Positions 28,521 through 37,945 of a stretch of DNA of 64,000 nt are shown here, one piece after another. Source of the stretch: Nitrososphaerota archaeon (GTDB lineage: Archaea; Thermoproteota; Nitrososphaeria; Nitrososphaerales; Gagatemarchaeaceae); the NCBI GenBank assembly GCA_029785615.1, contig JAFLZH010000001.1:289044-353043 (forward strand). The letters run 5' to 3'. Position 1 is the stretch's first letter, and the number at the start of each line of letters is the position of its first letter. The position numbers and the translations under genes are program-made. The notes under the pieces were generated by a model. It did not search any database and had not been told where the DNA came from. It saw only the letters and a program-made list of their open reading frames with translations.

Positions 28521-30275
28521 ATGCAATACAAGTGGACGGTGCTGTCCAACACCACCATCGGGGTGCTGATGGCCACCATCGACGGCACCATCGTGCTGAT
28601 TTCGCTCCCGGCCATCTTCAACGGTATCAAGATTGACCCCCTCGCCTTCGGGTCCTTCCAGTACCTCCTCTGGATCCTCTTCGGGTACAGCATTGTCACC
28701 GCCACCCTCCTCGTCACCTTCGGCAGGATCTCAGACATGTTCGGCCGGGTCAGGCTCTACAACCTCGGGTTCGCCATATTCACCCTGGGCTCGTTCCTAG
28801 CCTACCTCACCCCCAACACAGGGAGCACCGGGGCGATGGAGCTTATCGCCTTCAGGATAGTCCAGGGCGTCGGGGCTGCCTTCCTCTGGTCGAACAGCGC
28901 AGCCATCGTGACCGACGCCTTCCCTGCCAACGAGCGCGCCCAGGCCCTCGGGATCAACATGGTCGCGGCCCTGGCGGGGTCGCTCCTCGGGATCATCATG
29001 GGGGGGATCCTGGCCGCGATCAACTGGCGCTTCATCTTCCTGGTGAGCGTCCCGGTCGGCATCTTCGGGACGGCCTGGTCCTATCTGAAGCTTAGGGAGG
29101 TTGTGTCGGTGAAGAAGCACCAGAAGTTGGACTACTGGGGGAACGTGACCTTCGCCCTGGGGCTGATCCTACTGCTCGTGGGGGTGACCTACGGCCTCCA
29201 GCCATACGGCACCTCCGACATGGGGTGGGGGAACCCCTGGGTCATAGGGGCGCTGACCGTGGGAGCCGGCTGCCTCCTCGTGTTCCCACTGATAGAGGCG
29301 AAGGTCGAGGACCCTATGTTCAGGCTCAGCCTGTTCAAGAACCAGGCCTTCAGCGCCGGGAACTTCGCCGGGCTTCTGGCGGCAATCGGGAGGGGGGGCG
29401 TGCAGCTGATGCTCATCATACTGCTTCAGGGGATCTGGCTCCCCCTGCACGGTTACTCCTACCAGTCCACCCCCTTCTGGTCGGGGATCTACATCACCCC
29501 CATGCTTGTTGGCTTCGTGGTGATGGGACCCATAAGCGGGCGAATCTCAGACAGGCGGGGGGCGAGGTTCCTGGCCACCCTCGGCATGGTGATAACAGGG
29601 GTCACCTTCATCCTGCTTTCGTTCCTCCCATACGACTTCGCCTTCCCCGAGTTCGCGGCGATAATCTTCCTGATGGGGCTCGGAGGCGGGATGTTCGCCG
29701 CTCCCAATACGGCGGCGATAATGAACGCGTCCCCGGCCGAGCAGAGGGGGGCGGCCTCGGGGATGAGGGCGACGATCCAGAACGTGGGCCAGACCGCGAG
29801 CCTCGGCGTCTTCTTCTCCATAGTCCTCGTCGCCCTCGCTGCCTCCCTCCCGGGGGCGCTGGGCAACGCCCTGAGCAGCGCTGGGGTGCCTCAGCTCGCT
29901 GCCACCTTCAATCAGATCCCCCCGACCAACGCGCTCTTCGCCGCCTTCCTGGGCTACAACCCGGTCGCGGCGACCCTGAGCGCCGCCCCCGCGTCTCTGA
30001 CATCGTCCATCCCGCCGGCGACGCTGGCGTACCTGACCGGCAAGGACTTCTTCCCGACGGCCATCGCCCCCGCCTTCATGTCGGCGCTCAGGCTGACCTT
30101 CTATATCGGAGCCGTGCTCTCGTTTGCGGCCGCGGTTGCCTCGGCGCTCCGGGGAAGGACGTACATCCACTTCGAGGAGCTCAAGGGGACTGAGAGGCCC
30201 AAGATTCCAACGGGCCAGACCGGCGAGCGGGTGCCTGGAGCGGTGGGTCCCGCGGTCGACCCTCGCCCTGACTGA
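28521..30275 (+). CDS. MFS transporter, DHA2-like (14 TM)
   Basis: MQYKWTVLSNTTIGVLMATIDGTIVLISLPAIF; FGRISDMFGRVRLYNLGFAIF; 584 aa. Confidence 0.9.
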   Translation: MQYKWTVLSNTTIGVLMATIDGTIVLISLPAIFNGIKIDPLAFGSFQYLLWILFGYSIVTATLLVTFGRISDMFGRVRLYNLGFAIFTLGSFLAYLTPNTGSTGAMELIAFRIVQGVGAAFLWSNSAAIVTDAFPANERAQALGINMVAALAGSLLGIIMGGILAAINWRFIFLVSVPVGIFGTAWSYLKLREVVSVKKHQKLDYWGNVTFALGLILLLVGVTYGLQPYGTSDMGWGNPWVIGALTVGAGCLLVFPLIEAKVEDPMFRLSLFKNQAFSAGNFAGLLAAIGRGGVQLMLIILLQGIWLPLHGYSYQSTPFWSGIYITPMLVGFVVMGPISGRISDRRGARFLATLGMVITGVTFILLSFLPYDFAFPEFAAIIFLMGLGGGMFAAPNTAAIMNASPAEQRGAASGMRATIQNVGQTASLGVFFSIVLVALAASLPGALGNALSSAGVPQLAATFNQIPPTNALFAAFLGYNPVAATLSAAPASLTSSIPPATLAYLTGKDFFPTAIAPAFMSALRLTFYIGAVLSFAAAVASALRGRTYIHFEELKGTERPKIPTGQTGERVPGAVGPAVDPRPD

Positions 30276-30296
30276 GGCTGGACCAGGAGACCGGGC

Positions 30297-30875
30297 TTGG
30301 CTCAAGACAGGCAGACTGTCAACGTCCTGGTGCTCGAGTTGGCGACCATGGTCGTCGCCATCTCGCTCGCTTTCACAACCACCTTCGTCGCGACCCTCGA
30401 CCTCTACACGGTCGTGTCTTACATCTTCACCAACATCATCGTGATCTGGTTCTGGTGGGGATACGTAGTCGACAGGCTCGCCTACCCGCCGAAGACCATG
30501 AACTTCCCCATCCTGGACATCTTCATCCTGATACTGATCTCCCTCCTGCCGTTCGCCCTCAAGCTGGGAGGGACATCGTACATCGCCGGGGTGGTCGGGA
30601 TGATCATCATAGTCTGGGCCTTCCTGATCCGTTTCATACTCAAGGAATACGGCGGAGAGATGGCGCCCGAAAGGAGCAGGTCGCTCCGGGCCGAGGTGAA
30701 GCAGAGGCTGATCATCGGGCCCCTCTTCGTGATCGACGCAGGGCTGACCTACTTCGCCCCCCCAGTCGGCCCTGTGCTCTTCGACATCCTGGTCCTCTCA
30801 CTCATCGCGTGGAACGCGTCCAACAGGCGCCGGGCGAGGCCCGGCTCTCACCCTGACCCATCGCCGACGGTCTAG
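30297..30875 (+). CDS. Membrane protein of unknown function
   Basis: 192 aa, five to six hydrophobic helices. Confidence 0.7.
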   Translation: MAQDRQTVNVLVLELATMVVAISLAFTTTFVATLDLYTVVSYIFTNIIVIWFWWGYVVDRLAYPPKTMNFPILDIFILILISLLPFALKLGGTSYIAGVVGMIIIVWAFLIRFILKEYGGEMAPERSRSLRAEVKQRLIIGPLFVIDAGLTYFAPPVGPVLFDILVLSLIAWNASNRRRARPGSHPDPSPTV

Positions 30876-30940
30876 GGGCCGGAACCCCGGCCGGGGCCTA
30901 ACTTTATTCCACTCCAACGCGAGGGAAGAGCCGCCACGCG

Positions 30941-32347
30941 TTGAGGAAGACCAAGATCGTCGTAACCATAGGCCCGGCAAGCAGCGCCCCCGAGACGGTG
31001 AGGGAGCTGGTAGGCCTGGTCGACGTGTTCAGGATCAACTTCTCCCACGGGGACAGGGAGAGCCACCTCAAGGAGATCCACACGATCCGCGCCGAGGCTA
31101 GGCGACTTGGGAAGACAGTGGCCATCCTCCAGGACCTCCCTGGGCCCAAGATCAGGGTGGGGAAGATGGCCAGCGGGTCGGCCGAGCTGGCCCAGGGGTC
31201 AGAGGTGGTCCTTGACGCCTCCGACGCCGAAGGAGACTCGCATAGGATACCGGTGAACTACCCTCCCCTCCTCGGTTCGCTCGAGAAGGGGGACATGCTC
31301 TACCTCGCCGACGGGGTCATCAGGCTCAGGGTGGATGGCGCCTCCCCCGGCTCCGTCGCCTGCACGGTCCTCGCCGGCGGCGTCCTGAGCTCGGGGAAGG
31401 GGATCAACGCCCCTGGGATCAAGCTGAACATAGACTATCCGACAAAGAACGACGAGGCGCACCTGCGGTTCGGGGTCCAGCACAAGGTGGACTTCGTCGC
31501 GGCTTCGTTCGTCCGGTCAGCGTCCGACCTCCACTCGATCAGGAGGCTCCTGCCTCGAGGTGGGCCCATGCTCATCGCCAAGATTGAGAAGATGGAGGCC
31601 GTGAAGGCGTTCGACTCCATACTCGCCGAGGCCGACGGCGTCATGGTGGCCAGGGGGGACCTGGGGATCGAGGTGCCCATCGAGACTGTCCCGGAGATCC
31701 AGAAGAGGATAATCACAAAGTGCAACGGCGCGGCCAAGCCTGTGATCGTGGCAACGCAGATGCTTGTGAGCATGGTGAGCTCCCCCATGCCCAGCAGGGC
31801 CGAGGTGACCGACGTTTCGACGGCGATCCTCGAGGGGACTGACGCCGTGATGCTCTCGGACGAGACGACGGTAGGGAAGTACCCGGTGGAGGCGGTGAAG
31901 ATGCTCGATAGGATCGCCCGGACGACCGAGAAGTCCCCGCACACCTACGAGGTCCCCGCCCTCTCTCCCACCCTCCACGAGACCGGCCCGGCCATCGCCC
32001 GCGCCGCCTGCAGGCTGGCTGACTACGTCGGGGCCAAGGCCATCGTCGCCCCCACCCAGACAGGGTCGACGGCCCGCAGGGTCTCCATGAACCGGCCCCG
32101 CCAGCCCATACTCGCGATCTGCTCCAGCGCCCAGGTCGCCCGGTGGCTCAGCCTCTACCGCGGTGTGGTCTCGATGGTGACCAGGCAGGCAAAGACGGTC
32201 GACTGGCTCTTCGGCAGGTCAGACGCCGCCGCCGAGGAGCTCGGGCTCGCGCGGAAGGGGGACCGGATCGTCGTGATCTCGGGGACCCCGGGGGTGAAGG
32301 GGACGACGAACCACATCAAGGTGTCCATCGTCGGAAGGAAGGACTAG
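30941..32347 (+). CDS. pyk: Pyruvate kinase
   Basis: RKTKIVVTIGPASS, INFSHGD, ILQDLPGPKIRVG, MVARGDLGIEVP, KPVIVATQML. Confidence 0.95.
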   Translation: MRKTKIVVTIGPASSAPETVRELVGLVDVFRINFSHGDRESHLKEIHTIRAEARRLGKTVAILQDLPGPKIRVGKMASGSAELAQGSEVVLDASDAEGDSHRIPVNYPPLLGSLEKGDMLYLADGVIRLRVDGASPGSVACTVLAGGVLSSGKGINAPGIKLNIDYPTKNDEAHLRFGVQHKVDFVAASFVRSASDLHSIRRLLPRGGPMLIAKIEKMEAVKAFDSILAEADGVMVARGDLGIEVPIETVPEIQKRIITKCNGAAKPVIVATQMLVSMVSSPMPSRAEVTDVSTAILEGTDAVMLSDETTVGKYPVEAVKMLDRIARTTEKSPHTYEVPALSPTLHETGPAIARAACRLADYVGAKAIVAPTQTGSTARRVSMNRPRQPILAICSSAQVARWLSLYRGVVSMVTRQAKTVDWLFGRSDAAAEELGLARKGDRIVVISGTPGVKGTTNHIKVSIVGRKD

Positions 32348-33897
32348 CTCAGGAAATCCATCAGGGTAGGGTTCCTGGCCCTCTTCCGGGGCTGCCGCAT
32401 CCCGGTCTGCTTCACCAGCTCCCTCATCCTGTTTTCCTTCATCAGGGTGCTGTAGTAGTAGGACTCGTCCACTGTCCCCTCTGCCAGCAGAATCACGACC
32501 CTCCCCTCGGTCGTCCTCCCAGTCCTCCCGCGACGCTGTATGTACCTTATCTCGGACGGGACGGCCTCGTAGAAGACGACCAGGTCGACGTCAGGGACGT
32601 GCAGCCCCTCCTCGCCTATGCTGCTGCTCACCAGAACCTTGAACTCTCCATCCCTGAACCTCTCCAACGCCTCGGTCTGGGCCTGTTGGTCCATCCCCTT
32701 GCTCCCCTCCCTGTCGGCCTGGCCGACGAACCTCCTGGCAGAGACTCCCTCCCCCTCGAGGGCCTTCACCAAGTCTTCGATGGTGTCGCGGTACTGGGTG
32801 AAGACTATCACCCTGGAGTCGGCTTTCTTCGCGAGTTGGGTCCTGACCACAGACAGCATCACCGACACCTTGGGGTGGGGGAAGGACGCGAGCTTTGCGG
32901 CCTCCTCCTCGACCTTCTCCCACGCCGGGTCCTTCAGGAGGGAAGAGATGGCCTTGCCCTTGTCCTGCCTCTCGCGCATCTTCTCTAGGTACCTGAGCAG
33001 TGTCCCCGGGCCCTGGGTCTCGATCATCTCGATGGCGTGGAGGATGGCCACGGACTGAGCCTGGTTGATGATGGCGCCGAAGATGTACCCCTTCTGACCC
33101 CCCCCGGCCTGGGCGACCTTCAGCCTCGCGGAGATCGTCCCCCTCGCCTCAAGCAGCGCCTTCTTCGACACCCGGTTGCTGCGCAGGAACCCGCCGGCGA
33201 GGAGCTTCTTCACCTTGTCATTGAAGAGCTCCCTGAGCCTCAGGACGGTCTCGTAGTATTCGTCGGGGACCTTGACCCTGATGGGCTCGACGGCGGTCTT
33301 CTCGACGTAGCCCTTCACGTCGTCGCTTTCCTCGTTCCTGGCCTCGACCGCCTCTATGAACAGGCTCCTCTTGATCTCGTTCACCTTCTCCCTGGAGGCC
33401 CCGGGGGACGCGGTCAGGCCCAGGATCAGGGGCTTTTCTGCCTCCTCCCTGTAGGCGCCCGCCAGCTTGGTGTAGGTGTAGTCCCTGACGCTCCTGTGGG
33501 CCTCGTCGAACACCGCCAGCGCGACGTCCCTGAGGGAGACCCTCCCCTGGCGGACGTCGTTGTAGACAGTCTGCGGGGTGGCGAAAATCACCCTGGCTTT
33601 CCTCCAGAGCAGCTCCCTCTCCCCGGGGTCGACGGTGCCGGTGAGCGCCACCATGGACCCCTCCGGGAGCGTCAGCCCCTCGCCGAAGGAGCGGAGGTGC
33701 TGCAGGACCAGGGGCCTGGTGGGTGCGAGCACCACTACCTTGGACCCCGGCCTGGCGCTCAGGACCCGTTCGGCGACGAGCATGGCGATGATGGTCTTCC
33801 CCAGGCCGGTCGGGAGGACGACGAGGGTGTTGGTCGTGGACGCCACGTCGGCTATCTTCTTTTGGTACTCTCTAGGTTCCAGGCCGGCAGAAAGCAA
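32344..33897 (-). CDS. Hef/FANCM-like superfamily 2 helicase (helicase part only)
   Basis: LVVLPTGLGKTIIA, VFDEAHR, GLTASPG, VIVFTQYRDT, RYIQRRGRTGRTTEGRV; no ERCC4 nuclease; C-terminus NPTLMDFLS. Confidence 0.88.
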   Translation of the reverse strand: MLSAGLEPREYQKKIADVASTTNTLVVLPTGLGKTIIAMLVAERVLSARPGSKVVVLAPTRPLVLQHLRSFGEGLTLPEGSMVALTGTVDPGERELLWRKARVIFATPQTVYNDVRQGRVSLRDVALAVFDEAHRSVRDYTYTKLAGAYREEAEKPLILGLTASPGASREKVNEIKRSLFIEAVEARNEESDDVKGYVEKTAVEPIRVKVPDEYYETVLRLRELFNDKVKKLLAGGFLRSNRVSKKALLEARGTISARLKVAQAGGGQKGYIFGAIINQAQSVAILHAIEMIETQGPGTLLRYLEKMRERQDKGKAISSLLKDPAWEKVEEEAAKLASFPHPKVSVMLSVVRTQLAKKADSRVIVFTQYRDTIEDLVKALEGEGVSARRFVGQADREGSKGMDQQAQTEALERFRDGEFKVLVSSSIGEEGLHVPDVDLVVFYEAVPSEIRYIQRRGRTGRTTEGRVVILLAEGTVDESYYYSTLMKENRMRELVKQTGMRQPRKRARNPTLMDFLS

Positions 33898-34114
33898 GCG
33901 GGAGTCTGCCCGCTCAAACGACTAAAAGAGTTGCCTATCTGGTTCGGGACTTCCCTTAAACGGGCGGCCCCGGCCTCTGGGGCAGGGAACCCAGCGCGTT
34001 GGCCCGGATGGAGCGGAGGCGAAGGATGGGGAGGCTGAAGGCCGCGGCCCTCGCCGCCGAAATGCCCCCCACGGCGGGAGCCTCGCAGCCCGGGCTGCAG
34101 CGGGTGGCCGTCTC

Positions 34115-34630
34115 TTGAGGATCTCCAGGCTGAAGCTGCTCATACTCGTCGCCATGTCCGCCTTCGGGCTCTGGGCCTCGGGGACCGTGCTGGTGATCTT
34201 CTACACCCTGAACCAGCAGCTCCCCCTGTGCCCGACGGGGACCTTCCTCGGCCTCCACTTCGACTGCGGCGCTGTCCTCAGCAGCGGCTACAGCAGGATC
34301 TTCGGGGTGCCCCTCGAGCTCCTCGCCATGGCCTACTTCATAGTCAACCTGGGGATGGTGTATCTGATCGCCTTCGGATCGAAGCGGGTCTCCGACTTCA
34401 TGCTCGAGGCGCTCTTCGGCTGGAGGTTCATCGGGCTGATACTCGTCCCGTACCTCGTCTTCGTCGAGGTTGGCATACTCCACGCGATCTGCGTCTACTG
34501 CACCATGATGCACGTCGCCATCATACTCGACTTCGTGGTCGTCAGCTACCTCCTTTTCTTCGGAAAGCACGCCCTCTTGAACGAGGGGGAAGCGGGGGAG
34601 GCTGAGGCGCCGGAACAGCCGAGCCCGTAG
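34115..34630 (+). CDS. Vitamin K epoxide reductase (VKOR) family membrane protein
   Basis: LPLCPTG, HFDCGAVLSSGYSRIFGVPLELLAMAYF, CxxC active site AICVYCTMMH. Confidence 0.85.
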   Translation: MRISRLKLLILVAMSAFGLWASGTVLVIFYTLNQQLPLCPTGTFLGLHFDCGAVLSSGYSRIFGVPLELLAMAYFIVNLGMVYLIAFGSKRVSDFMLEALFGWRFIGLILVPYLVFVEVGILHAICVYCTMMHVAIILDFVVVSYLLFFGKHALLNEGEAGEAEAPEQPSP

Positions 34631-34872
34631 CCTTCAACCCCGAGGACCAGGCCCCGTCGGCACGATCGAGTGCCCGGTGGCCATAGTGGGCTACGACCAC
34701 GCTAAGCCCATCATAGACGTCCAGGTCTCGGCGGCGCGTCTCGAGCCGTTCGACCCCTGCCTTTCGCCGCTGACCTCCTTGTCCCCTCCAATGAAGATGG
34801 TGGCTGCGAATAGGTGAACTTGGAGAGCGGGCATCCCCCAGGTTCGTTCGTTGCGGCGGCCCAACCGGTTGC

Positions 34873-36381
34873 CTAGACGATTTGTTCCTGCGCCGTGATG
34901 TGGTGCAGGCTTGTGACGTCTGCCTTCCGGAGGTAGTTCGTTCCCAGGATCGCTCCCAGCCCCATGAGAAGCCCACCGAAGGCGGCCAAGTAGAGCTCAA
35001 GGGGGTCCAACGTCACCATCGCGTATGTCTCTCCGAAGACGAAGGTGATTATCATCCCAGAAAGATAGAGGTAACCCGTCCACCTCCTCACCTTCCCCTG
35101 CATGCCGAAGGTCTCGAAGACGAGCACGGTGGTCACCAAGGCCGGGAGAAGGAAGAATGCGAAGTCGTTGTGGAACCTGGTGAACGCGGCATCGAAGCCG
35201 GCTCCAGCCGCGCTATAGAAGTCTTGATGAAATTCGATGTAGTAGCCCGTGACAGGAATCACGAGATAGATGATGATCCAGCCTGCGATTACCGAAAGAA
35301 AGAGAGAGTCTCTTATCAACGGCCGCCCGTCCCGCGTCTTTGCATTGGTCGCGTGCGCCACCAGCGCTATCAATACGAAGACGGCGCCGAGCCCCACGAA
35401 ACCGGTCACCAGGTCGTCCTCGGCAACCCCGTTGATGCCGCCCGGGCCTGAAGTCAGCAGCGAGGGAATCGAAAAATTCCCCATCCCGGACACCCAGTAT
35501 ATCCAGACCGTGGCGACTATGGCGCAAATCATGATCATGAAGCCGAACGACGCGATCAACCTCTCTCTGCTCGGCCAGTCGTGGTACCCATAGACCATGG
35601 CCGCAAGAGCCACGACCCCGGCCATGAGCATCGGAAGCATCGTATGTGAGTGCGAGGTTAGGACGTTCTCCGTGAACGTTACGACAGCGGATGAGTTGTA
35701 GTAACCGAGGACCGGATACATCGTCGAGTTTATGTAACCAGCTACAGGCGCTGGCGAAGGCCCGCTTATAGTGATGTAAGCGCCAACGTACCCCATGGAC
35801 GCCGCGACGAAAGTCCCTGCCACGCTGAGGAGGATGACGTAAAACGGCGACCCAACCTTCCTATAGCCTTTGCCGGACACGTATGGATAGACAATCATGG
35901 TGACAATCAAGGTTATGGCTATCAGGTCAAGGAATGCGAAGCCGGTGGACTCCATCCAGTGCGGTATGCTCAAAGCGAAACTGTCCGTGACGTTGAAGAT
36001 GCCCCCGATGCCCGCTAGGGGCACGGCGACAAGCGCAGCCCAGAAGAGGAGCGCCCTCAGGGCCCTCGCCGGGAGCTCTTTTCGCCTGTCAAACCCAAGC
36101 ACCAGGTAGGCAAGCGTGGCGAGCACGATCACCCAGGGCAGGAATAGTCCGCCATGCCAGTAGAGGAGAAGCCTATAGAAGAAGTCTGGGGTCCACTGAT
36201 TGTTGTACGCGGGGTTAAGGAAGGGCGTCACGTAGTTCACGATGGGGGACAGAGCCATTATGACGACGGCCCACGCCAATGTCCACCACAAGGCGAACTT
36301 CATGTCAAGATACCGACCTCCCCATCTCCTTGAAGTGGGCCTCTGTTCGCTTCCCTTCGCTGTCTCGCCCTTGGGGGCCAA
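34873..36381 (-). CDS. 12-TM membrane protein, possible divergent heme-copper oxidase superfamily member
   Basis: 502 aa; His in TM2 (YWHGGLFLPW), TM6 (SHSHTMLPML) and TM10 (RFHNDFAFFLLP); lacks canonical HPEVY and HH motifs. Confidence 0.6.
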   Translation of the reverse strand: MAPKGETAKGSEQRPTSRRWGGRYLDMKFALWWTLAWAVVIMALSPIVNYVTPFLNPAYNNQWTPDFFYRLLLYWHGGLFLPWVIVLATLAYLVLGFDRRKELPARALRALLFWAALVAVPLAGIGGIFNVTDSFALSIPHWMESTGFAFLDLIAITLIVTMIVYPYVSGKGYRKVGSPFYVILLSVAGTFVAASMGYVGAYITISGPSPAPVAGYINSTMYPVLGYYNSSAVVTFTENVLTSHSHTMLPMLMAGVVALAAMVYGYHDWPSRERLIASFGFMIMICAIVATVWIYWVSGMGNFSIPSLLTSGPGGINGVAEDDLVTGFVGLGAVFVLIALVAHATNAKTRDGRPLIRDSLFLSVIAGWIIIYLVIPVTGYYIEFHQDFYSAAGAGFDAAFTRFHNDFAFFLLPALVTTVLVFETFGMQGKVRRWTGYLYLSGMIITFVFGETYAMVTLDPLELYLAAFGGLLMGLGAILGTNYLRKADVTSLHHITAQEQIV

Positions 36382-36623
36382 GCAGACTCGGTTCTTGTGC
36401 GTCGCCTTGTCATTATTTAAGAGACGATATCAATTGTCAAAGCTGATAATGGATTGATAATCTCGGTTGGTGAGCGGCGTCGAAGCAAGCAAGAAAGTGG
36501 GTCACAGGGCTGCTCACGAGACCTTTCCGCTGCTGCAGACATGATTCAGGACGATGAACCGGAGAATTGTGAGCAGGGAATCCCCACATGGAGGCGAAAC
36601 ACAGGTTCGAATCCCGGCCCCCC

Positions 36624-36938
36624 TCAGAGCGGGACCAGAGGGCCTGCGCACCCGACGTCGAAGCCTCCCAGGTTCGGCGAGTACGTGGTCCCTATTCCAA
36701 GGAAGACGCACCCGAGCGAGTGGTAGACGGGCCGATAGGGAGGAGGGCTGCCCTGGCGGAGAGGGCCGCCGCCCGCGTCATGCCAATAGAATACGGGGGC
36801 GAAGAGGAGCGCGGCCAAGAGGACGACCAGCACGGCGCTCATCGCCAGCGCCCGATGCAGTTTCAATGCGACGGTCTGCCTTCGCCGGGATATAGCTCTA
36901 GCCACGAAAACTGCATTGCGACGATTTTTGAGACTCAC
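36624..36938 (-). CDS. Small secreted/membrane hypothetical protein
   Basis: Hydrophobic helix MSAVLVVLLAALLFAPVFYW then YHSLGCVFLGIGTTYSPNLGGFDVGCAG; TTTAAG box about 40 bp upstream of the start. Confidence 0.45.
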   Translation of the reverse strand: MSLKNRRNAVFVARAISRRRQTVALKLHRALAMSAVLVVLLAALLFAPVFYWHDAGGGPLRQGSPPPYRPVYHSLGCVFLGIGTTYSPNLGGFDVGCAGPLVPL

Positions 36939-37105
36939 AAAACCGAGTAGAGTCTTCAGCCAAACTCAGTTAACACCGTCTTAAACCCGCAACAACTGCA
37001 ACATTTCGACTCGACATTCAAGAAACTGCGCGAAATTCTGTCGCAAGGCCCACGAAAACAGTCCGTGGACTTTCCAATGAGGCTTTCGCGGAGGAGGCGC
37101 AGCGG

Positions 37106-37627
37106 CTAGGTGGTCGACGTGTATCCTTCGACGGCCCCGATGACCCCTCCCGTGATTCCCAGCAAGGCGACGCCGAAGGCGCCGAAGAAGACCCCTACGA
37201 CCATCCCCAGGGCGGTCCCGGCTGCGAAGTCCTGCGCTGCTCTGTTAGACCAGTTCTGCGCGACGACGATGCCGGTGAGGGCGTAGTTGGTCGCGTAGAG
37301 GCCCACGTAGGCCGCGTTGAACGAGTTGGCCACGAGAAGGTCTACGAACCAAAGGTATCCGGTGAAGACGTTCCCGACAGTGAGGAAGAGAAGCAGCTGC
37401 CACTTCAGGGCCTCGCGCCCAAGGCGAGTGGTCCAGAGAGCCACGACGAAGACGAGGGGGAACCAGACGACCCCGAACGCCCAGTAAGGAACGCCGAAGA
37501 ATGAACCATATGGCGCGAACTTCACAATGAGCCAGTTCGTGGTGAACGCGTTCTCAAGCCAGGCGTGATAGAAGGCCTCGCCCACGCCGACGGCCGAGAG
37601 GAATATGAAGACCGAAGACGCCCTCAT
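37106..37627 (-). CDS. VKOR-like four/five-TM membrane protein lacking cysteines
   Basis: GSFFGVPYWAFGVVWFPLVFVVAL resembles the VKOR GVP...Y helix; no Cys in the translated sequence. Confidence 0.6.
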   Translation of the reverse strand: MRASSVFIFLSAVGVGEAFYHAWLENAFTTNWLIVKFAPYGSFFGVPYWAFGVVWFPLVFVVALWTTRLGREALKWQLLLFLTVGNVFTGYLWFVDLLVANSFNAAYVGLYATNYALTGIVVAQNWSNRAAQDFAAGTALGMVVGVFFGAFGVALLGITGGVIGAVEGYTSTT

Positions 37628-37945
37628 GGCCGGGCCGAAGGAGGGCCAGAGCTTTAACGGAGGGAGTCGATTGCCAAGTCTGAGAACAAAGACAGGACGA
37701 ACCAGGTGAACACCCTGGACAGGTACAGGTTGGGTAGCCTCCTCGGGAGGCTCCTCGTGAGCCGCGCCGAGTCGGCGCCCAGCGCAGGCTCGAAGGCGAA
37801 GAGGACGAGGGCCAGCGCGAAAGCCTGTCGCCCTCCACTGCCTCCTTTACTGGGGTGACCGATCCTCTCTCGGCGCAGGTTCCGCACTGGATTCTACGTC
37901 AGAGCTGGGGGGTGGTGGCCAAAGCGGCCATCTCAGGCATCTAAA

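Noticed and set aside
32143-32988. 281-aa forward ORF overlapping pyk and the helicase
   Set aside because: Out-of-frame with pyk and antisense to helicase motifs; no independent support
34640-34820. Possible pseudogene fragment (CPVAIVGYDHAKPIIDVQVSAARLEPFDPC)
   Set aside because: Short reading with no start and no recognised family; insufficient evidence
36590-36635. Possible tRNA around GGTTCGAATCCCGGCCCCCC
   Set aside because: No 5' GGGGGCC-like acceptor partner and T stem pairs poorly; not called as tRNA
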